The notes: generated by a model not told the origin, from the sequence alone. A stretch of 64,000 nt of DNA from Streptomyces sp. NBC_01351 (GCF_036237315.1 NZ_CP108356.1:434001-498000), one strand, 5' to 3'. Shown: positions 36,728 to 45,581, numbered from the stretch's first letter. Program-made: numbers and translations.

Positions 36728-37627
36728 ATGAGCACAGCACGGATGCACCCCGGACAGCACCCCATCGACGCGGAGCTCGTACGGCGCCTGGTAGCCGGAC
36801 AGTTCCCCCGGTGGGCGGAGCTGGCGGTGGAGCGGTTCCCGTCGGGCGGCACGGTCAACGCCATGTACCGGCTGGGCGACGGCATGGTCGTACGGCTGCC
36901 CCTGGTGCGGGGCGGAGCCGAGGATGTGGCGATGGAGCGGCAGTGGCTGCCGCTCCTCGCGGCCCGGCTCCCGACGGCGATCCCCGAGGTGCTCGGGGCC
37001 GGGGAGCCCGCCGAGGGGTACCCGTGGCCCTGGTCGGTGTACCGGTGGCGGGCCGGGGAGCCTCCCGAGGCGGGCGCGCTGAGCCGGCCCGGGCGGCTGG
37101 CCGAGGACCTGGCGGCCTTCGTGGCGGCGATGCGGGGCATCACCCTGCCGAGGGCGCCGACGGCCCACCGCGGCGGGCCCCTCGCCGCGCAGGACGCGGA
37201 GACCCGGGCGGCGATCGGGCAACTGCGCGGGATCCCGGAGGAGGGCGTCGACTGCGACGCGGTGGCCGCCGCATGGGAGGACGCGCTGCGGGCACCGGAG
37301 TGGGACGGGCCGCCGGTGTGGCTGCACGCCGATCTCATGCCGGGCAACCTGCTGGTGGACGACGGCAGGCTGGCCTCGGTGATCGACTTCGGGTGCACGG
37401 GGGTGGGCGATCCCGCCTGCGACCTCTTCCCGGCGTGGAACCTGCTCCCGGCCGACGCGCGGGCCGTCTTCCGCGAGGCCCTCGGCGTGGACGGGGCGAC
37501 CTGGATCCGGGGCAGGGCCCGGACCCTCTCCCAGGCGCTGATCGCGCTGCCGTACTACCGCGGCACGAATCCGGCGATGGCCGAGAACGCCCGGCACGTG
37601 ATCCGGGCGGTACTGGAAGACCGCTGA
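36728..37627 (+). CDS. Aminoglycoside phosphotransferase family kinase
   Basis: A 299-residue protein with the APH/choline-kinase fold. Nucleotide-binding GGTVNAMYRLGDGMVVRLP (about residues 40-58) precedes the hinge region, and the catalytic loop is VWLHADLMPGNLLVDDG with the Brenner-type HxDxxxxN, followed by VIDFGCTGVGDPACD (metal-binding Asp). Such enzymes phosphorylate aminoglycosides, macrolides, sugars or choline-like alcohols; the substrate is not deducible. In-frame Met6 is an alternative start. It stands alone, with a strong terminator after it. Confidence 0.9.
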   Translation: MSTARMHPGQHPIDAELVRRLVAGQFPRWAELAVERFPSGGTVNAMYRLGDGMVVRLPLVRGGAEDVAMERQWLPLLAARLPTAIPEVLGAGEPAEGYPWPWSVYRWRAGEPPEAGALSRPGRLAEDLAAFVAAMRGITLPRAPTAHRGGPLAAQDAETRAAIGQLRGIPEEGVDCDAVAAAWEDALRAPEWDGPPVWLHADLMPGNLLVDDGRLASVIDFGCTGVGDPACDLFPAWNLLPADARAVFREALGVDGATWIRGRARTLSQALIALPYYRGTNPAMAENARHVIRAVLEDR

Positions 37628-37650
37628 GCCCGTGGGCCCGTCCGGCCCGT

Positions 37651-37700
37651 ACGGGTCGTACCGCAGCCGCCGCGACGGCGGCCGCTGCGGTACGACCCGT
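37651..37700. terminator. Bidirectional terminator hairpin
   Basis: A 16-bp perfect outer stem (ACGGGTCGTACCGCAG at 37651-37666 with its complement at 37685-37700) continues into an inner GC-rich stem with a small bulge. It separates the kinase gene from the opposing CMD gene. Confidence 0.85.
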
Positions 37701-37701
37701 G

Positions 37702-38181
37702 TCAGTGGCCGGGCAGTACGCACACGCTGTCGAGGCCGAGCACGTGGTTGAGCCTGCCGAAGGCCAGCCAGGAGCCGATGCTCATCGTGAGCTCCACGAT
37801 CTCCAGCTGGCTGTAGTGGGCGGTCATCCGGTCCCAGAACTCCTCGTCGAGCCCGTGGTGGTCGAGGGTGTACCGCTCGGCGTACTCCGCCGCCAGCCGG
37901 GTGCGGTCGTCGAAGGCCTCGGTGGTGCGCCAGTCGGTGACCGCCTCCGGGAACTCCTCCTCGACCTTCTCGCCGTCCCGGTCCGTGCGCCAGTCGAGGC
38001 AGAAGACACATCCGTTGATCTGCGCGACGCGCAGCCGGGCCGCCTCGAACTCGCGCAGTCCCAGGGTCGTGTGGGCATACACCGACAGCGAGAAGTTCGC
38101 CGCGGCCATGCCGATGCCGGGGACCATGTCCCCCCACACGTACTCAATGGGGTGCTGGCCTTCGGGGATGTCGATCCTCAT
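37702..38181 (-). CDS. Carboxymuconolactone decarboxylase family protein (AhpD-like)
   Basis: A 159-residue helical protein. ARLRVAQINGCVFCLDWRTD carries the CxxC pair (CVFC) and the conserved helix of AhpD/CMD-type proteins, which act as peroxidase-linked thiol enzymes or as decarboxylases. The C-terminal LTMSIGSWLAFGRLNHVLGL matches the family dimer interface. The ATG overlaps the stop of the DapB-like gene (ATGA), so the two are coupled. A redox or detoxification role is plausible; the substrate is unknown. Confidence 0.88.
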   Translation of the reverse strand: MRIDIPEGQHPIEYVWGDMVPGIGMAAANFSLSVYAHTTLGLREFEAARLRVAQINGCVFCLDWRTDRDGEKVEEEFPEAVTDWRTTEAFDDRTRLAAEYAERYTLDHHGLDEEFWDRMTAHYSQLEIVELTMSIGSWLAFGRLNHVLGLDSVCVLPGH

Positions 38182-39260
38182 CGCTGTTTCCTTCCGAGTT
38201 TGCCGATGGCGGGGCGCAGCGGGACGTCGAGTGCGTCGTAGAGTCCGGGTTCCGCCTCGGTGAGCCAGTCGATGGCGCCCACCAGGCGTCCCACGGCGGT
38301 CGCGTTGCCGCCGGCGGAGCGGTTGTCGCCCTCGTCGGTGGCCTCGACGGTCACCTCGATGCGGGGGCGGCCCTCGATGACGACCCGGTGGGCTCCGTCG
38401 CCGCCGTCGGGCGGGGTCGGCCAGTCCGGTGCGCACGAGGCGTGGATACGGGTGACGTGCTCGATGACGATGCGGGGTTCGCCCTCGACGATGCCCTGCA
38501 CCTCGAAGCGGATCGCCCCTTGGGTGCCGGCTTCGAACTCGCCCATGGTGCGGGTGGTCACGGTGGTGTCGAGCGCGCGGCGCTCCGAGGTCTCGCGGAT
38601 CTCGTCGAGTTCGACGCCGAGGGCCCGGGCCATCATCCGGATCTGGCCGCCCCACACCATGGTCGGGATGGAGGGCATGAGCATCATCGGCTCGTAGTCC
38701 ATGGGCTGGCCCATGCCGACGAGGTAGCGCACGGAGTCCGGCTGGTCGTAGGTGGAGTAGTCGAATATCTCCTGGCAGCGGATGGCGTCGATGGTGGTGG
38801 CGAGTCCGCTGATCAGGAGCGGGAGCACGTCGTTGCCCCAACCGGGGTCGACGCCGGAGGCGAAGAGCGAGCCGCCGCCCTCGGCTATCGCGGCCAGGAT
38901 CGGCTCGCGGAACTCCGGTGGGGCGCTGCGGTGGTCGTAGAGCGGGTAGAGGGCGGGGCTGACGACGACCGCGCCGGACCGGACGGCCCGCGTGAGGTCG
39001 GCGAGTGCCTCGTCGGGGCGGACGTCGCCCGAGGCGGCGTACACCACGGCCCGGGGGCGGGCGGCCAGTACGGCCTCGATGTCATCGGTGGCCGCCACCC
39101 CCAACGGGTGGTGGAGTCCGCCGAGTTCGCCCGCGTCGCGGCCGACCTTGGCCGGGTCGTGGACGATGACGGCGGTGAGCTCCAGCGCGGGATGGGCGTC
39201 GACGGCACGAATGGCCAAACGGCCGACGTTGCCGGTGCCCCAGACAACCGTGGGAATCAT
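38178..39260 (-). CDS. NAD(P)-binding DapB-like dehydrogenase (2,4-diaminopentanoate dehydrogenase-like)
   Basis: A 360-residue protein with an N-terminal Rossmann motif VVWGTGNVGRLAIRAVDAHP and the DapB-N-like segment PRAVVYAASGDVRPDEALAD. The rest resembles the large family of dihydrodipicolinate-reductase-related oxidoreductases found in mycobacteria, several of which act on amino-ketones or unknown substrates. Markers are SLFASGVDPGWGNDVLPLL, EIFDYSTYDQPDSVRYLVG and MGEFEAGTQGAIRFEV. ATG 39260 is preferred because the Rossmann motif follows immediately. It is coupled to the CMD gene and near the cholesterol oxidase, but a steroid-degradation role is conjecture. Confidence 0.8.
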   Translation of the reverse strand: MIPTVVWGTGNVGRLAIRAVDAHPALELTAVIVHDPAKVGRDAGELGGLHHPLGVAATDDIEAVLAARPRAVVYAASGDVRPDEALADLTRAVRSGAVVVSPALYPLYDHRSAPPEFREPILAAIAEGGGSLFASGVDPGWGNDVLPLLISGLATTIDAIRCQEIFDYSTYDQPDSVRYLVGMGQPMDYEPMMLMPSIPTMVWGGQIRMMARALGVELDEIRETSERRALDTTVTTRTMGEFEAGTQGAIRFEVQGIVEGEPRIVIEHVTRIHASCAPDWPTPPDGGDGAHRVVIEGRPRIEVTVEATDEGDNRSAGGNATAVGRLVGAIDWLTEAEPGLYDALDVPLRPAIGKLGRKQR

Positions 39261-39330
39261 GCGCGGAGGGTAGCCACAGGACCTGCACGTTTCCAGAGTC
39301 GTGCGGCGTGCAGTCACGCACCCCTCGGCG

Positions 39331-39504
39331 TCACTGGTTCTTGGCGCCCAGGACGAAGAGGAGGTAGACGAAGAAGGCGAAGAGGTGGCCGACGAACAGG
39401 TAGGCGATCAGCCGGATCACCAGGCCGCGCGGGAACTTCGATTCGATGCGGGCCCGTATGGTCACGGGGCGGACGGGGGTCACCTGGTTCTCTCCTCGGG
39501 ACAT
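39331..39504 (-). CDS. Small single-helix membrane protein, DUF6126-like
   Basis: A 57-residue protein: a basic N-terminus (ENQVTPVRPVTIRARIESKF) and a single hydrophobic helix LIAYLFVGHLFAFFVYLLFV ending LGAKNQ. It resembles DUF6126 microproteins found in streptomycetes directly beside XRE-cupin regulators, as here (16 bp behind the regulator). It may modulate the regulator or act in the membrane; no function is known. Confidence 0.75.
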   Translation of the reverse strand: MSRGENQVTPVRPVTIRARIESKFPRGLVIRLIAYLFVGHLFAFFVYLLFVLGAKNQ

Positions 39505-39520
39505 GGGCGCGGCTCCTCGG

Positions 39521-40189
39521 CTATCGGTGGTGCGTGGACGTGGTGGTTCCGCCGAGGCACAGCCCGGCGAGGCTGCTCTGCAGCAGGGTGTGGACGAACA
39601 GCAGCTCGGCCCCGCCCGGGGAGGCAGCGCCGATCCGGTGCGGGGTGAGCGAGTCGAAGTGCGCGCTGTCGCCCGGTTCGAGGAGGTGCTCGGCCTCCCC
39701 CAGGTGCAGCCGCAGCCGCCCGGCGAGGACGTACAGCCATTCCTCGCCGGGGTGTACGCGGACCAGTTCGCCCTGGCTGCGGCCGTGGGGGACGTGTACG
39801 CGCAGCGCCTGCATCCCGCGCCCGGAGCCGCCGGCCTGCCAGTACGTCCACCCGTCGGCCTCCCGGGCACCCGGACCGCCGGCCCGTACGATGGGATCGG
39901 CGACGGCGGGGGTCTCGCCGAGGAGCTCGGAGACCGTCGTGCCGTAGGTGCGGGCGAGGCCGAGCAGGAGCGGCAGCGAGGGCTGGCGGCGGCCGGTCTC
40001 CAGACGGGACAGGTGGGCGGGCGAGAGCCGGGCCCGGGCGGCGGCGGCCTCCAGGGTGAGGCCCGCGCGGCGGCGCAGTTCGCGCAGTTGCGGGGCGACG
40101 GCGGGCAGCTCGTCGGGGGCGCCTTCGGGACCGGGGGCTGAGCCGGAGCCGGAGCCGGTACCGGGGCCGGGGGCAGGACCGGGTGTCAT
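39521..40189 (-). CDS. XRE-family regulator with C-terminal cupin domain
   Basis: A 222-residue transcription factor with a Pro/Gly/Ser-rich N-terminal tail (residues 1-25), a Cro/C1-type helix-turn-helix (LRELRRRAGLTLEAAAARAR and LSPAHLSRLETGRRQPSLP), and a cupin-2 sensor (HPGEEWLYVLAGRLRLHLGE, then LEPGDSAHFDSLTPHRI). XRE-cupin proteins such as PuuR and MmyB-like factors usually repress catabolic or export genes until the cupin binds a small ligand. Two TTGCC-N5-GGCAA palindromes lie immediately upstream of the start, so autoregulation is likely. It is followed by the DUF6126-like microprotein gene. Confidence 0.88.
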   Translation of the reverse strand: MTPGPAPGPGTGSGSGSAPGPEGAPDELPAVAPQLRELRRRAGLTLEAAAARARLSPAHLSRLETGRRQPSLPLLLGLARTYGTTVSELLGETPAVADPIVRAGGPGAREADGWTYWQAGGSGRGMQALRVHVPHGRSQGELVRVHPGEEWLYVLAGRLRLHLGEAEHLLEPGDSAHFDSLTPHRIGAASPGGAELLFVHTLLQSSLAGLCLGGTTTSTHHR

Positions 40190-40209
40190 GCCCCGATTGA
40201 GCCAGATTC

Positions 40210-40245
40210 TTGCCTGCGCGGCAATCTAGGTTGCCTCTGAGGCAA
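40210..40245. promoter_or_regulatory. Pair of TTGCC-N5-GGCAA operator palindromes
   Basis: TTGCCTGCGCGGCAA (40210-40224) and TTGCCTCTGAGGCAA (40231-40245) are two 15-bp inverted repeats with centres 21 bp apart, two helical turns. They lie just upstream of the XRE-cupin start; the second overlaps the end of the DNA ligase gene. They are strong candidate binding sites for the regulator. Confidence 0.7.
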
Positions 40246-41773
40246 AACCGCCCTCTCCGAGCACCGTCTCCACCGTGTCCGCGTCCTCCGCTCCCTTGTC
40301 CGGGCGGTGCCTGAGCACCCGCGCGAAGCGCAGGGTCACTCCGGCCGGGTAGCGCGGGGAGCGCTGCAGGCCGTCGTAGGCGATCTCCACGACCAGTTCG
40401 GGCCGCACCCGCACGGTGAAGCCGTCGTCCGAGGTGGCGAGGGCGTTCAGCGCGCCGGTCTGCCAGCGCAGCATCTCGTCGGTGAGTCCTTTGAAGGTCT
40501 TGCCGAGCATGGCGTAGGTGCCGTCGGCGGCCCGCGCTCCCAGGTGCAGGTTCGACAGCAGCCCGGTCCGCCGGCCGTGGCCCCATTCGGCGGCGAGGAC
40601 CACCAGGTCGAGGGTGTGGACGGGCTTCACCTTCAGCCAGTGTTTCCCGCGCCGGCCGGCCGCATAGGAGGAGTCGAGGGCCTTGACCATGACGCCCTCG
40701 TGGCCGCGGCGCAGGGTCTCGGCCCGGAACGCCTCGGCCTCGGCCGCCTGCGCCACCGGGTCCTCCACGACGAGCCGGCGCACCCGGGCGTGCTCGGGCA
40801 CGAGGGCGGCGAGGGCCTCGTACCGTTCGCGGACCGGAAGGTCGAGCAGCACCTCCTCGCCGGCGGCCAGGATGTCGAAGAAGCAGGGGACGACCGGGAG
40901 CGCCCGCCGGGCGGCTTCGACGTCCACGCGGGAGCCGACACGGCTCGCGATGTCCTGGAAGGGGACCGGCCGGCCGTCCGCGGCCAGGCCGATGACCTCG
41001 CCGTCGAGGATGAACCGCTCCCCCGGCAGCGCCCGGGCCAGTTCGGCCACCTCGGGCAGCCGGTCGGTGATCTCGTCGAGGGAGCGCGTGTACACCCGTA
41101 CCTCGTCGCCTTCGCGGTGCACCTGGACCCGGATGCCGTCGAGCTTCTCCTCCACCGCGCAGGGTCCGAGCGCCGCCAGGGCCTCGGCCAGCGACGCGGC
41201 GGTGTTCGCCAGCATGGGCTGTACGGGCTGTCCGACGCGCAGGGTGAACTCGCCGAGCGCCTGCGCGCCCCGGGCCAGCACGGTCTGCGCGACCCGGGGC
41301 AGCGAGCCGTCCAGCATCACGGCTCGGCGCAGCTCGGCGGCCGGCACCCCGGCGGCGGTGGCCACGCCCTCCAGGGCCACCGCGTCGAGCGCGCCCTGGC
41401 GCACCTCCCCGGAGAGCAGGCTGCGCAGGAACGCCTGCTCGGCGCCGGTGGCCGCGCCCAGCAGGGCCTCGAGGATCCGGCGCCGCCGTGCCTGCGACCC
41501 GGTGCCCTTGGTGGCGGCGAGTTCGGTGACCGCCGCGTCGACGGCGCGCACGGTGAGGGTGGGCCGGGGCGCGGGCGGGGTCTCCTGCGCGAGGGCGCGC
41601 CAGCCGATGCCCGGGCGGCCCTGCGGGAGGCGACCGGCGAGGTAGGAGATCACCAGGCCGGCCTCCTCGGGCGGCGCTGCGGCGAAGAGTTCCGCGAGCA
41701 GGGCGGTCTTCCGGGAGCGGGCGGAGGTGTCGGCGACCTCCCGGGACACGCGCGCGAGTTCGGCCAGCAGCAT
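40226..41773 (-). CDS. ATP-dependent DNA ligase
   Basis: A 515-residue ligase of the archaeal/eukaryotic LIG1 type, also found as LigB in mycobacteria. An N-terminal DNA-binding domain (about 1-190) precedes the adenylation domain, whose active site is VEEKLDGIRVQVHR (motif I KLDG). Motif III-like LDGEVIG, FFDIL and motif IV EGVMVKALDSSY follow, with motif V HWLKVKP. The OB-fold ends with RFARVLRHRPDKG (motif VI). It seals nicks with ATP and is probably an accessory repair enzyme, since NAD-dependent LigA is the replicative ligase. A 5' frame extension to 41884 was rejected; the ATG at 41773 begins the typical MLLAELARVS. Confidence 0.9.
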   Translation of the reverse strand: MLLAELARVSREVADTSARSRKTALLAELFAAAPPEEAGLVISYLAGRLPQGRPGIGWRALAQETPPAPRPTLTVRAVDAAVTELAATKGTGSQARRRRILEALLGAATGAEQAFLRSLLSGEVRQGALDAVALEGVATAAGVPAAELRRAVMLDGSLPRVAQTVLARGAQALGEFTLRVGQPVQPMLANTAASLAEALAALGPCAVEEKLDGIRVQVHREGDEVRVYTRSLDEITDRLPEVAELARALPGERFILDGEVIGLAADGRPVPFQDIASRVGSRVDVEAARRALPVVPCFFDILAAGEEVLLDLPVRERYEALAALVPEHARVRRLVVEDPVAQAAEAEAFRAETLRRGHEGVMVKALDSSYAAGRRGKHWLKVKPVHTLDLVVLAAEWGHGRRTGLLSNLHLGARAADGTYAMLGKTFKGLTDEMLRWQTGALNALATSDDGFTVRVRPELVVEIAYDGLQRSPRYPAGVTLRFARVLRHRPDKGAEDADTVETVLGEGGFASEAT

Positions 41774-41934
41774 GCGGCCATCCTCCCGCCGACGGGCGCG
41801 CGGCGCAGGTCGGAAACGGTGGCCGCGTACCGCAGGCGTGGTACGCGCGGGCCGTCGGCGTACTCCTCGAGAAGTGCTGGACATCCCCCTCCGGGCGCTC
41901 GGATACGGGGCGCCCGGGCGTCTAGGGTTCCCGT

Positions 41935-44679
41935 ATGAAGCTCCGATTGCCCCGGCGCCGCCGAGACCGCCTGCTCGCGGGCGCCGCCGCCTTCGCCGTC
42001 GTCGCGGGGGCCGGCACCTGGTCGGCCGCGGGCGGCGGCGACCAGCCGACCGTGCGCCGGCAGGACCACGTCTTGGACATGCCCAGCTCGAAGACGCCCG
42101 GCCGGCAGACTCCCGATGTCGGGATCGACATCTCGTACTTCACCACCGACGGCGGGGAGAAACGTCCCGCCGTCCTCCTCGGCCACGGTTTCGGGGGCAG
42201 CAAGGACGACGTCCGCGAGCAGGCCGAGCGGTTGGCCCGGGACGGGTACGCGGTCCTGACCTGGTCCGCGCGCGGCTTCGGCCGCTCCGGCGGCGAGATC
42301 GGGCTGAACGATCCCGAGTACGAGGTCAAGGACGTCTCGCGGCTCGTCGACTGGCTGGCGGCCCGCCCGGAGGTGCGCCTGGACGCGGCGGGCGATCCGC
42401 GCGTCGGCGTTTCCGGAGCCTCCTACGGCGGGGCCGTCTCGCTGCTCGCTGCAGGGTACGACCGGCGGGTGGACGCCATCGCTCCGCAGATCACCTACTG
42501 GAACCTCGCGGACTCCCTCTTCCCCCAGGGCGTCTTCAAGAAGCTGTGGTCCGGCATCTTCTTCACCACCGGCTCCGTCAGCGGGATGCAGCAGGCCGGT
42601 CAACAGCCGACCGGTCAGCAGCAGGCGCAGGCCGGGTCGCAGCGGGAGGCTCCCGCGGCCCCCGGCTGCGGCCGCTTCCAGCCCGAGCTGTGCGCCATGT
42701 ACGAGCGGGTCGCGGTGGCCGGGAAGCCGGACCCCGAAGCCCGGGCCCTGCTGGAGCAGCGCAGTCCGTCGGCCGTGGGCGCCCGGATCAAGGTCCCGAC
42801 GCTGATCGTGCAGGGTCAGGACGACTCCCTCTTCCCGCTGGACCAGGCCGACGCCATGGCCAAGGCCATCGCGGCGAACGGCGCGCCCGTCTCCGTGGAC
42901 TGGGCGGACGGCGGCCACGACGGCGGCATGCGCGAGGCGGACCGGGTCGAGGCTCGGATCGCGACCTGGTTCGACCGCCACCTCAAGGGGGACGAGAGCG
43001 CGGACACCGGCCCGGTGTTCCGCGTCTCGCGCTCCGGCGGCATCGACTCCACCGACGGCCAGGTGCAGTTGCGCGGTGCGAGCGGCGAGCAGTACCCCGG
43101 GCTGACCTCCGGCCCGCGGGAGTTCGCCCTCACCGGGCGCGAGCAGAGCTTCGCCAACCCCGCGGGCGGGGCGCCTCCCGCGCTGTCCTCGCTGCCCGGT
43201 ATCGGCGGGCAGCTCGCCGTCTTCGGGGCCGGACTCTCGCTGGACTTCCCCGGGCAGAACGCCCGGTTCGAGTCCGAGCCGCTGGCCCGCGAGGTACGGA
43301 TCACCGGGACGCCGACCGTAACCCTGAACGTGAGGTCGACAGCCGCGGACGGATCGGCCGTGCTGTTCGGCAAGGTGTACGACGTCGGGCCGGACGGGCG
43401 GCAGCAGGTGCTGCCGAGTCAGCTGGTCGCCCCGGTACGGGTGGAGAACGCCCAGCAGGGTACGAGCGTCGAGCTGCGGCTGCCCGCGATCGACCACGCC
43501 GTGGAGGCCGGGCACCGGCTGCGGCTGGTGATCGCCGCGACCGACCTCGGCTACGCGACCCCGGCCGCGCCGGCCACGTACACGGTCTCGGCGCAGAGCG
43601 CCCTGACCGTCCCCGAAGCACCCGGAGTACGGACCGCCTCGGCCGGGCTGCCCGCCTGGACGTGGGGGCTGCCGTTGGGCGCCGCGGCACTGGCCGCCGC
43701 GCTGCTCGGCATCCGCAGGACCGGGCGACGGCCCGCGGCGGCGCAGCCGGATCCCGCACTGGCCGACGTACCGCTGGAGATCACGGGGCTGACGAAGCGG
43801 TACGCGAAGGCGCAGGACCGGTACGCGGTACGGGACCTGTCCTTCCGCGTGGAGAAGGGGCAGGTGCTGGGGCTGCTCGGGCCCAACGGGGCCGGGAAGA
43901 CCACCACCCTGCGCATGCTGATGGGGCTGATCTCGCCGGACGCCGGGGAGATCCGGGTGTTCGGGCACGCGGTGCGTGCCGGAGCGCCGGTTCTGTCGCG
44001 GGTCGGGGCCTTCGTGGAGGGCGCGGGATTCCTGCCGCACCTGACCGGCCGGGCCAACCTGGAGCTGTACTGGCAGGCCACCGGCCGCCCCGCCGAGGAC
44101 GCGCACATGGCGGAGGCCCTGGAGATCGCGGGGCTCGGCGACGCGCTGGAGCGGGCGGTGCGCACGTACTCGCAGGGCATGCGCCAGCGCCTCGCGATCG
44201 CCCAGGCCATGCTCGGGATGCCGGACCTGCTGATCCTCGACGAGCCGACGAACGGTCTGGACCCGCCGCAGATCAGGGAGATGCGGGACGTGATGATCCG
44301 GTACGCGGCCGGTGGGCGGACGGTGATCGTCTCCAGCCACCTGCTGTCGGAGGTGGAGCAGTCCTGCACGCACCTGGTGGTCATGGACCGCGGCCGCCGG
44401 GTGGCGGCGGGCGAGGTCGCCGAGATCACCGGCGGCGGGGACACCCTGCTGGTGTCGCTGGCGGAGCCGGTGGACGAGACGGGGATCGAGAAGGTGGCGG
44501 CACTGGAGGGAGTGGGTTCGGTGGCGGCCACCGATGACGGGTTGCTCGTGCGATTGGAAGGCGCGACGGCCGCGGGGCTGATCGCCGAACTCGTACGACT
44601 GGAGGTGCCGGTGACCGGAGTGGGACCGCACCGGCGACTCGAGGACGCGTTCCTCACCCTGATCGGAGGACCGGCATGA
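41935..44679 (+). CDS. X-Pro dipeptidyl-peptidase/CocE-type hydrolase fused to an ABC ATPase
   Basis: This 914-residue protein joins two normally separate modules. After an N-terminal hydrophobic leader (15-35), residues about 60-560 are an alpha/beta hydrolase plus beta-rich C-terminal domain of the CocE/X-Pro peptidase family: LLGHGFGGSKDD, nucleophile GVSGASYGG, Asp in VQGQDDSLFPLD and His in ADGGHDGG. A single helix (about 575-600, LPLGAAALAAALLGI) then leads to an ABC domain at 615-850: Walker A GPNGAGKTT, signature YSQGMRQRLAIA, Walker B LLILDEPTNGLD. The hydrolase would face outside and the ATPase the cytosol. The permease overlaps its stop (ATGA). It may export a peptide or ester and process it on emergence. 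Confidence 0.85.
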   Translation: MKLRLPRRRRDRLLAGAAAFAVVAGAGTWSAAGGGDQPTVRRQDHVLDMPSSKTPGRQTPDVGIDISYFTTDGGEKRPAVLLGHGFGGSKDDVREQAERLARDGYAVLTWSARGFGRSGGEIGLNDPEYEVKDVSRLVDWLAARPEVRLDAAGDPRVGVSGASYGGAVSLLAAGYDRRVDAIAPQITYWNLADSLFPQGVFKKLWSGIFFTTGSVSGMQQAGQQPTGQQQAQAGSQREAPAAPGCGRFQPELCAMYERVAVAGKPDPEARALLEQRSPSAVGARIKVPTLIVQGQDDSLFPLDQADAMAKAIAANGAPVSVDWADGGHDGGMREADRVEARIATWFDRHLKGDESADTGPVFRVSRSGGIDSTDGQVQLRGASGEQYPGLTSGPREFALTGREQSFANPAGGAPPALSSLPGIGGQLAVFGAGLSLDFPGQNARFESEPLAREVRITGTPTVTLNVRSTAADGSAVLFGKVYDVGPDGRQQVLPSQLVAPVRVENAQQGTSVELRLPAIDHAVEAGHRLRLVIAATDLGYATPAAPATYTVSAQSALTVPEAPGVRTASAGLPAWTWGLPLGAAALAAALLGIRRTGRRPAAAQPDPALADVPLEITGLTKRYAKAQDRYAVRDLSFRVEKGQVLGLLGPNGAGKTTTLRMLMGLISPDAGEIRVFGHAVRAGAPVLSRVGAFVEGAGFLPHLTGRANLELYWQATGRPAEDAHMAEALEIAGLGDALERAVRTYSQGMRQRLAIAQAMLGMPDLLILDEPTNGLDPPQIREMRDVMIRYAAGGRTVIVSSHLLSEVEQSCTHLVVMDRGRRVAAGEVAEITGGGDTLLVSLAEPVDETGIEKVAALEGVGSVAATDDGLLVRLEGATAAGLIAELVRLEVPVTGVGPHRRLEDAFLTLIGGPA

Positions 44680-45551
44680 GCACGGTGCGAAGCATCGCGC
44701 AGGAGGTGGCTCCGGGCTACCGGGCGAGCCGTACGCTGCCGCTCCGCGTGGAGGCGCTGCGGCAGTGGCGCCGGCGGCGGACGCTGGTGATGGGCGGGAT
44801 CCTGGCCGCGCTGCCGTTCATCCTGATGATCGCCTTCGCGGTGGGTGGCGGGCCGGGCAGCCGGGACGGCGGGAACGGCCGGATCACCCTGATCGACACG
44901 GCCACTGCCTCGGCGGCGAACTTCGCCGCGACCTGCCTGTTCGTCTCGGCCGGCTTCCTGCTGGTGGTGCCGGTGGCGCTGTTCTGCGGGGACACGGTGG
45001 CCTCGGAGGCGAGCTGGTCCTCGCTGCGCTACCTGCTGGCCTCGCCGGTGCCTCGGGCGCGGCTGCTGTGGAGCAAGCTCGTGGTGGCGCTCGGTTTCAG
45101 CCTGGCGGCGATGGTGCTGCTGCCGGTGGTGGCACTGGCCGTGGGAACGGCCGCGTACGGGTGGGGGCCGCTCCAGCTCCCGGCGGGCGGGGCGCTGCCG
45201 GCCGGGGAGACGGTGCCGAGGCTGGCGATCGCGGTGGCCTTCGTCTTCGTGTCGCAGCTGGTGACGGCGGGGCTGGCGTTCTGGCTGTCCACGCGGACCG
45301 ACGCGCCGCTGGGCGCGGTGGGCGGGGCGGTCGGGCTGACGATCGTCGGCAACGTGCTGGACGCGGTGACCGCGCTCGGGTCGTGGCGCGAGTTCCTGCC
45401 GGCACACTGGCAGTTCGCGTGGGCGGACGCCTTGCAGCCGCAGCTGGAATGGGGCGGGATGATCAAGGGGACGGCGGTGTCGGTGTCGTACGCGCTGGTG
45501 CTGTTCGCCCTGGCGTTCCGCGGGTTCTCCCGCAAGGACATCGTGTCGTGA
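44676..45551 (+). CDS. ABC-2 type transporter permease
   Basis: A 291-residue membrane protein with six hydrophobic helices (for example RTLVMGGILAALPFILMIAF, LFVSAGFLLVVPVALFC and LVVALGFSLAAMVLLPVVAL). It carries the ABC-2 permease layout and the segment SEASWSSLRYLLASPVPRARL, which contacts the ATPase in this family. The ATG overlaps the stop of the peptidase-ATPase fusion. It has a single permease gene, so it should dimerise or pair with itself. Substrate unknown. Confidence 0.88.
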   Translation: MSTVRSIAQEVAPGYRASRTLPLRVEALRQWRRRRTLVMGGILAALPFILMIAFAVGGGPGSRDGGNGRITLIDTATASAANFAATCLFVSAGFLLVVPVALFCGDTVASEASWSSLRYLLASPVPRARLLWSKLVVALGFSLAAMVLLPVVALAVGTAAYGWGPLQLPAGGALPAGETVPRLAIAVAFVFVSQLVTAGLAFWLSTRTDAPLGAVGGAVGLTIVGNVLDAVTALGSWREFLPAHWQFAWADALQPQLEWGGMIKGTAVSVSYALVLFALAFRGFSRKDIVS

Positions 45552-45565
45552 CGTCCTTGAACGGG

Positions 45566-45581
45566 AGAACCCCCGGGTTCT
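45566..45581. terminator. Short hairpin between convergent genes
   Basis: AGAACCC at 45566-45572 pairs with GGGTTCT at 45575-45581 around two bases. It overlaps the stop codon of the opposing 2-hydroxyacid dehydrogenase and could end either transcript. Confidence 0.5.
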
